Of a stretch of DNA of 64,000 bases, positions 56,509-64,000 are shown piece by piece. Made by a program: the position numbers and the translations under genes. Numbering within the stretch: position 1 is the first letter of the stretch; each line of letters starts with the position of its first letter. The stretch is from assembly GCA_026929865.2 (NCBI GenBank), contig CM049410.1, forward strand, positions 14,337,501 to 14,401,500, written 5' to 3'. The notes beneath the pieces were generated by a model. That model saw only the letters and a program-made list of their open reading frames with translations. It made no database searches and was not told the origin of the DNA. Source of the DNA: Hyperoplus lanceolatus (taxonomy: Eukaryota; Chordata; Actinopteri; Uranoscopiformes; Ammodytidae).

Positions 56509-58193
56509 AGTTGCACTATGTAGTTTTGGTGGAGGGGGATTTTTTTTTTTTAACATTTGCAGAGCCTTCCGTTAGTTACATTAAACATTTTCTCTACATG
56601 CAATTCTTATCATTTAATATTTCTATCATCATAAATCAAGACAAATGTATTTTTAGGCACCTGGAACCAAATGTAAGACTTGAATGTGTTTCTGAACAAA
56701 ACTGTGGGCCCTGCCTGCATGCTGCTGTAAACAACAACAATAAAACAGGACATTTTCGCAAGAGTACCTATTTGCAGACCCATGGGGGAAACCATTGAAA
56801 GTGGAGCTCCACCGGAAGCCACGCCCCGAACTCATTTCATTGGTCAGAATTGTAACCTACTCTGAATTTGTTGTCTTCTTTTTGTTTTACTGCCGGAGTT
56901 CACCCAGCGGTGAATAATAATACACAGTTTCCACCGGTTATGGTGCTAGTACACAGTAAAATACGTCAGTTTGTTAAGGGTCCCACGTGGCCAGGACGGT
57001 GGTAAAATGTTAAGGTAGAAGATGAATGAAGCAACGAAGCTTTGTGTAAATCTTCTAAAATCCGTCTCTTTAATTCACAATTATCACACTAGGTCAATCA
57101 CATACAAATATAAACTCTTATAAATGAAACACAAAAAGTGCCACCACATTAAAATAAACAGCTCATTTTAAAAAGCGGGGTGAAAGGCATTAACGTCTGA
57201 CACATAAGGTGACAGTTTCCATTCTAGATCCTGATTGATTTATTACCAGATCCCTTGTCCTCTAGTGATCACAGTTTTAATTAGGCTATTATATCATTTC
57301 TATATTCATATTAGGCTATTGCACGATCGATGCTCGTCTGTGACTTTGTGATCACGCAAATGAACGTAACAATCGTGTGCAGCCGCAGAATTACATTTCA
57401 ACCAGACATAAATAGCCTATGTTCATATTAGGCTATTTAACGAGGCTCGTCTGTGACTTTGTGATCATGCAAGTGAACAGTAACGATCGCGTGCAGCCAC
57501 AGAATGAGATAGGCTACAATACAATAGGTTTATTAATCCGAACACAGTTAGCATTAGCCTGCACTGCTGCAACAAGGCTCCAACTGACACTACGTAAAGG
57601 CTATTTACAGCTTCGTTTAAGAGGAAAAGACAAGCATTTGTTTCCAGGACTTCTAAGATAAAAGTTCAACTTTTTGTGTTTTATTTATAAGAGTTGATAT
57701 TTGTATGTGATTGACCTACTTGTGATAATTGTGAATTAAAGAGACGGATTTCGGAAGATGTACCCAAAGCTTCGTTGCTTCATTCATCTTCTACCTCAAC
57801 ATCTACTTTTTCCCACCGTCCTGGCCACTTGGGACCCTTATCAAACTGACGTATTTTACTGTTTACTAGCATCATAACCGGTGGAAACTGTGTATTATTA
57901 TTCACCGCTAGGTGAACTCTGGCAGTAAAACAAAAAGAAGACAACAAATTCAGAGTAGGTTACAATTCTGACCAATGAAATGAGTTCGGGGCGTGGCTTC
58001 CGGTGGAGCTCCACTTTCAATGGTTTCCCCCATGGGTCTGCAAATAGGTGCCTCTCCATTTTCGGGTAGCTTTCTTACTTCAGGGTTCCAGGGATCCAAT
58101 TTCCTGTGATCACGTGAGCTTGTTTATTCAGTTATGAGAATATACCTTCAAAAAATTTCACTTCTTTGACACATCCAAAATTACATTGTGCAC
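56509..58193. mobile_element. TIR element (family 2 type ends) containing a fold-back element
   Basis: Left end agttgcactatgtagttttg and right end caaaattacattgtgcac are inverted, with cattaa on both sides (56503-56508, 58194-58199). The ends resemble taaaggtgcactacgtaact of family 2. It encloses the inverted repeat at 56765-58049. Confidence 0.6.
56765..58049. repeat. Long inverted repeat (fold-back element)
   Basis: Arms of about 375-380 bp (56765-57139 and 57669-58049) begin and end with tacctatttgcagacccatg and its complement, and stay highly similar throughout (for example gtggagctccaccggaagcc with ggcttccggtggagctccac). The 530-bp centre holds two diverged direct copies of about 95 bp containing gctcgtctgtgactttgtga. 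Confidence 0.9.
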
Positions 58194-59008
58194 CATTAAT
58201 GATCCCTTGTAAAACAATTGTATCTACTTTACAAACAAGATGCAATATAACTAAGTTATTATTGAGCTTCAGAGTTGCTGTTAGCAAGACTTTTAGTACC
58301 TTGCACAGAGACAGGCTATTTGCTTGCCCTGTAATGTCAAGTTGTCATGGTTTGACATTTTTCGTAGAACGTTTTTTATTTTATTTTAAAACAACAGTGT
58401 AATAAAAACTTACACATCACCAGGGCATTTCAGAGTTATGTTTCTGGTATTTATAATAGGCCTACCTTTTTTCCTATTTCTTTTTTCATCCCGCCCACAC
58501 TTGAGCACTGCTGGGTTGTGTTGTTTGCTCTAGGAATATACATCGATTGTTCCAGTGTTTGCTCTTGATACTCTTTGCAGATGGCTTAATGGAGCTGCAG
58601 CAGTGCAATTCAGACTGGCACGCAACCCAGAGGAAAGTGCCATTGAAACAAACAACAGTGCTCTTTACACGCTCATAATGACTACTCTGATTTTTCTAAT
58701 TGCAACAGCCTCCCAGACATTGATTTGTTAAGCAAGAAATCCGGCAAAGCTCATGTAATTATTTGTATGGTGCGTTCACAAACCCAGATTTCACAGGCGG
58801 AGGAAGTTACTTAGTTAGGGACAGAAGATACAGCAAAGAGTGTCAATGTGTAAATTGGACTGAAGGGATGCAGTTTAGAGTCTGCCGTGTCTCTATGTTA
58901 CAGTCACCTCAGGGTGTGTTTTTTTTGCCTTCACTCCACTCTTTCTGGAATTTTCTCCCCTACATCCTGTCCGGCATTCCTGTGCCCGAGCCTTGTGTTC
59001 CTGCCAAT

Positions 59009-59009
<1 letters not shown>

Positions 59010-59090
<81 letters not shown>
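59010..59090. repeat. (CA)n microsatellite
   Basis: About 80 bp of CA repeats in presumed nherf1 intron 1. The surrounding 58.2-61.5 kb shows no supported exon. Confidence 0.98.
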
Positions 59091-59091
<1 letters not shown>

Positions 59092-61548
59092 CTCAAACTC
59101 ACAAACACACTAATGTACAGCCTTGGAAGACAGACAGGCAGCGTTGGTCCATCAGTCGCACTGACGTCCGCACTCTGCCTGTCTGGCCTCTTCTGTGTAA
59201 CGACACTAAAGAGGTGTCGAGATTGCGACACCTTCTCCTGATAAACGAGGAGCCTTGAACCAGGTTGCCATGGTTATGATGATGCCGCGTGCGTCTATGT
59301 ATGTGTGAGGATGGTGGTAGGCCAAAGTGAGACAGGGTTGCAGAGTCTGGCACTAAGAGAAAAAAAATGGAGCTAGTGGTGCTGAAGAGCCAAACATGGA
59401 TCGTGGTTCAGGGGAAGAAAAATAGGAGCTGCTGTCGTCACCGCGGAACAAAACACACACATAAGAAAAAAACACATCATGGGTTCCAAAGGTCGTTTTG
59501 TTGTTTACCAGGCAGTAAAATTGTTTTACTCTGCAGTGGATTCTCCCTCTTAGCTCATATGACTTATGTAGCTAATCCAGGAACAAGGGCTGTGTTGTCT
59601 GTCTTTACCTTTTTTAGTTTTTCATTTACATTATTTCAGTCAGTTTACAGCGCCGAAGCGCAATTTCCAATGAGATCCATGCAGTGTGCTACTCAGATTT
59701 TAAAAGTTGGGGAGAAAAACACACTGCAGTTCGATCAGTCACCGGTATGAATAGATATCCTGAGTTTTGGTATCGGTAGGGAAAAGAATCAGTGGAGCCC
59801 TCTTTTCCCAAAAAGACAAAATTTAGGAAATACCTACCTCATTTGACCATCCGAAGGCTCATGTTAGCTTTACATTCACATTCAACACGTTTTTATACAA
59901 AACAAGGACTGTGGGTAAATGACAAACAACTAAATGTTTTTCTAAAAATACAAAAGTTTTCATCCGCACTGATGAAAAGCAAATTATCCACACACTAGAT
60001 TTGTTGATCATTCTGTAAGAAATGTAAATCACTTAAACTCTACAACATCGGTGATGATTTCCCAGTGAAACCAATGAAAAATGAAGGTCCGTCATCACAT
60101 TCACACTTTTGCTCTTTCTCCAGTGATTCATTCAGACTGAACAGAGTGTGAGGAGAGTGAGAGGTTTTTGGGAGTCTTCCATAATCACTGCTGACTGCTT
60201 TTACAAGGCTGCTAAGGTTTACACTAATTACAGGAGAGGAAGAGCGCTTGTGTTGGGTGAAATTGACCACGGCTGAATGAGATCTGCATAGTAAACTGGC
60301 AAGTGTTCAAATAGTGTGTGTATAATCTCCTCGTAGGTTAGTATGGCTGTGTTTGATGTCTCTAGATAGAGGACACTCGCACTGCCGAGGTCTGAAATCA
60401 GACAAGAAGGCGACATTACGTTGGTTGTCGCTCATCCCCTCTAATCTCAGCCTATAATTTGCACAGTAATTTAAAGTACTGCTTATACAAGAGCTTGAAG
60501 CCTTCAAATTGCTTCCACCACTCATGGCTTGGCTTCTCATAGGTTTTCATGCAGTCCTTCGACTCCGTGCTGCAACGTGCTTTCCCTAAACAAATCATCC
60601 TCAAGCTGTCGAGTGGGTGTATTCGCTCTATATTTGTATACGCTCCACTGTATAGCCTTCAGTGCATGGACTGACAATGGTCTTCTTAATTGGCTTTTCG
60701 GAGCTGCCTGTAGATCGCTTTAACAGTCCAGTCGCTGTGTGTGTGTGTTTCTGATTTAAGTTTCTTTTGGGGGACCCACACAATACTCAAGATCAGTTGA
60801 TTAGGGACGGCCTGCGCAACTGGGGGAAAAAAGACAAAAGCCAAGTCCCCAATTGGTAAAACGCAGATTTTGGGGTCAAGGCTTAATAGTTTGGGGTTAG
60901 GCCTAGGCACGTAAAATGAACGTGTCTATGTTAAGTCCCCAAAAGTGACCTAAGAAAACATGTGTGTGTCACCTGTCACAAACTCTGATGTGTTTTTTTT
61001 ACAGTTAGGGCATTCAAATACCTTTTTTGACCATTAGCCGGAATGGGGTTTCATTATCTGTCTCTTTAATTTAAGGCACACGGGAGGTTAACATCACTTC
61101 CGTGTGAAATTCCTATGTCCTGTCCATGTACAGTACCTTATTCCTCAGAGTAGCGTCTCTGTGCATACAGTATGTCAAACAGATTTACTCACGGTTTTAG
61201 GGGTTTACTTTCCTCGAGTCCACATTCACTTCACATCTGATGCAATGCATTCAGGAATAGCCTGTGGATACAACTTTTCTGTTAATAGAATAAAACGTCA
61301 CCTTTTGGATTCATTTGTCGTGCATCAGAGGCAGAAATAGCCACACCTAGAGTGACTGTTTGAGCCAGGATGGTCAAGGCAGGGTGTGTCCTCTGGATGC
61401 CTGCTGCTGTTTCTGGGAGTCTTGGCCTGTGCACAGACCCCGGGACGTTTGCGCTGGTTTCCTGTCATTGTTGTCGGTAGGAAGACACCCTCTCCCCACC
61501 CCCCACCCTCCAAGAATGAAGTACATGCTCAAAGGTTAATGAATATGG

Positions 61549-61990
61549 CTGCGTTCCAATACCCATACTTTCTGCTATTTAGTATGGTAGAAAAAAGATT
61601 TAGGATGTCCCAATTCTTGTGGTCAGATTTAGTATGCTTAAAAATACATGGATGTCTGCTAGATACAGCCGAGATTTTTTTGTGTTGAAAACAGCATGCT
61701 ATTTGGGTGATTCTGACCCACAATCCAGTGCACACCAGAAGTGACATCACATCAACGGAACCACTGTATGAAAACAACCGGGGATGCGACGAATATAAAA
61801 GCTAGAGGCAAGATCAAGGTGCCATGTTATGATGAAATAATTAAGTTAAAAAGTATGTCCGAATTGTATGCCTAAAGCATGCTAAGATTATTTTTATGGT
61901 CAGATGTAGTATGTAGAATAGAACAAAGAAAGTTTGCGATTTTGAACGTTTTGACTGTCTCACTGTCACAGTCCTATACAGTATGACATA
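61549..61990. repeat. Longer copy of the MITE family seen at 1383
   Basis: It begins ggctgcgttccaataccca, then tgctatttagtatggtaga, as at 1383. It extends further, with gtcagattt(a)gtatg words repeated on both halves. The right end is uncertain. Confidence 0.55.
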
Positions 61991-62257
61991 GTGAAGTGAC
62001 TCAGACGCTGGTTAAACAGCCATTCCTTGTTTCAGTTACAGGCACTATATCGTCAATAGTCAATAGTATCTCCGGCCGTGTTTCTCTTTCATTAAAGCCA
62101 CTGCGACAAAGCCAGGTATTGTTCATGCTTTGTTTGGGTAATGGGAGTGCGGGCCATTTGAGCTTGTTGTCTCCATGATTCACCCTGAAGCAGCCGGCCA
62201 CACGCTCCCTTAGCATTTGCTGATTCAGTGCTGGGGATGTGCCGTACTTTAAATTTG

Positions 62258-62366
<109 letters not shown>

Positions 62367-64000
62367 TGTATGTGTGTGTGTTTGCATGTGTGTTTGCATG
62401 ACGTGCATTTGAGAAAGTTTGGGAGGCACTGGCTTTCCCTCTCCTGGCTCTTTGTTGATTGTCATGCTGCGTGTTATGGGAAACGGTGCCCATAATAAGA
62501 CAGTGTGTGGGGGCGTCATTGTGTTTCTACTCATAGGTTTGTGCATTTGTAAAAGTAACTTGTTTCCCTGCGCTTGTTTTCTTATGAGAAACTAAAAGGG
62601 AAATCTCAAAATGTGTTTTGCGACAGCTGGGTGTTAGGACAACAACTTCCCATCAGAGACTGGATATCTATATCACAGTGAAAAAATACATGTGCTGTAA
62701 TAGAAATATTTTATTCATACCGCCCACCCCTACTGAGTGATACTGCCTACACCAAATATCACAGCGAAATGCATCATTGACATTCATGTTCTCCACTGTG
62801 GCAGTTAAATGACGTTTAATGCTCTCAATATGAAAGTGAGTACTACAGAAATATATAGCCATTAAGATCAGAAAAAGGTAACAATGAATATATACACCAA
62901 ACCCACTCTCCATATTTCTAAGCAGGCTCATGCAATGGCCCCATTCTCTTTATTTAGTTATCGCTATGTGCTCACTCTGTGTTTTATTAACCGTCACCAG
63001 ACACTGGCATTATTTACATGTTACACACACGTCTCTTGTCCAGCGGCTTTCACTGGAGTAGCTGTTTTTGTGTGCATTACGGGCGGGAATCCCGGAGTAA
63101 CTCATGATACAATACAATCAAAAAAAAATTGCCAACAAAGATAGTGAGTATCGGCAGAGTTACACACGACCGTCGTTCATGCACAAATCATTACATTAAC
63201 TGTTTAAGAAAGAGTTGAAACAGTGTCTGACCCAAAGAGTGTAGAGAATTGTAAATATTTGTGGGACAGATTTTTGGTATTTTTATTAGCAGACAATGGA
63301 GCAGGAAATGAGAGAAGAGTGCAGAGGACATGCAACAAAGGTCGGTCTGTAACCTTAAACGCTTTTGAACTATTTAATACTTATTTGGGAAAAAATAAGC
63401 CTATATGTGCCATTGTTCAAATGTCAGGCAGTCATGAACTAGAAAAAAAGGGACACCCATTCTAGCACAACCCAATAGAACATTACATCCCTCTATTGAT
63501 TATGGATGGAACAAATAATCAATGGTGGGTGATTCGCACAGAGTTTTAAAAGTCATATTTGCAAAATCAAAGCACCAACGCTCACTCTAAAACTTCTTGG
63601 CTGTCAGTCATAAACAACAGCACCACTGTCCCGTCCCCACAGCACACAGAACACTGTGGCCCAGGTCATGGGTTTGAACCTGAACCCCTGAACCCATGTG
63701 TGTGTTTGTGTGTGGGTGGTGGTGGGGTCGCTGTGTGATTAGGTCCCTACATGGGATACTGTACCCAGACTCCACAATGCCACATTCCATTTCCCTCTGG
63801 CGTTCTGCTGAAGGTTCACCACCCCTAGGCCGGACAATGAGCCGGAGGAGCCGCGCCCTGCCGGAGGGGGGTGGAGGGGGAAATGACTCGCTGTTCGCCC
63901 TGAAAATAGACTCACCCCCCCTCCCCCCGCCATGTCCACCTCCCTTCCCACCGTTACAAGACAGAGACGCCATACATACATTGACTGAAAAAAATGAATG

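Overview
The window is vertebrate nuclear DNA, almost certainly from a teleost fish. It has long introns with GT/AG splice sites, abundant CA/GT and CT microsatellites, hAT-, Tc1- and DIRS-type elements typical of fish, and three conserved genes, all on the + strand. The order is xylt2 (3' part), rab37 (complete, with two alternative 5' ends), then nherf1/slc9a3r1 (first coding exon only). From memory, RAB37 and NHERF1 are also neighbours on human chromosome 17, which supports the calls. All gene names rest on remembered family proteins; no database search was run.

Region by region. 1-9.5 kb: no coding exon recognised. Because xylt2 exon 1 (cytoplasmic tail and membrane anchor) is not in the window, this is probably xylt2 intron 1. 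It is filled with transposons, including two nests with readable 8-bp target-site duplications. 9.5-22.9 kb: ten xylt2 exons (837 codons to the stop), then a 3' UTR of about 3.5 kb carrying a 74-bp tandem duplication and a TIR element that has captured about 360 bp of 18S rRNA. 23.4-44.7 kb: rab37. Exon 1B (23.4 kb) and exon 2B (34.4 kb) form one start cassette, and exon 1A (36.6 kb) and exon 2A (37.8 kb) form a second. Both feed six shared downstream exons. A degenerate DIRS-type tyrosine-recombinase retroelement of 4.7 kb sits in the intron after exon 1B. 44.7-54 kb: rab37 3' UTR and intergenic DNA with a fold-back Tc1 element, several TIR elements and an AT-rich degenerate repeat field. 54.08-54.70 kb: nherf1 exon 1 (PDZ1 plus a very acidic linker). 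54.7-64 kb: probably nherf1 intron 1, with a LINE 3' fragment, a large inverted-repeat element and microsatellites.

Functionally the genes are unrelated neighbours. Xylt2 starts glycosaminoglycan chains in the Golgi, Rab37 is a secretory-vesicle GTPase, and NHERF1 is an apical PDZ scaffold. The most notable structure is the paired rab37 start cassettes, which swap the P-loop and switch I between isoforms. The most notable oddity is the 18S rRNA piece inside a DNA-transposon-like element. I saw no sign of a wholly new biological system.
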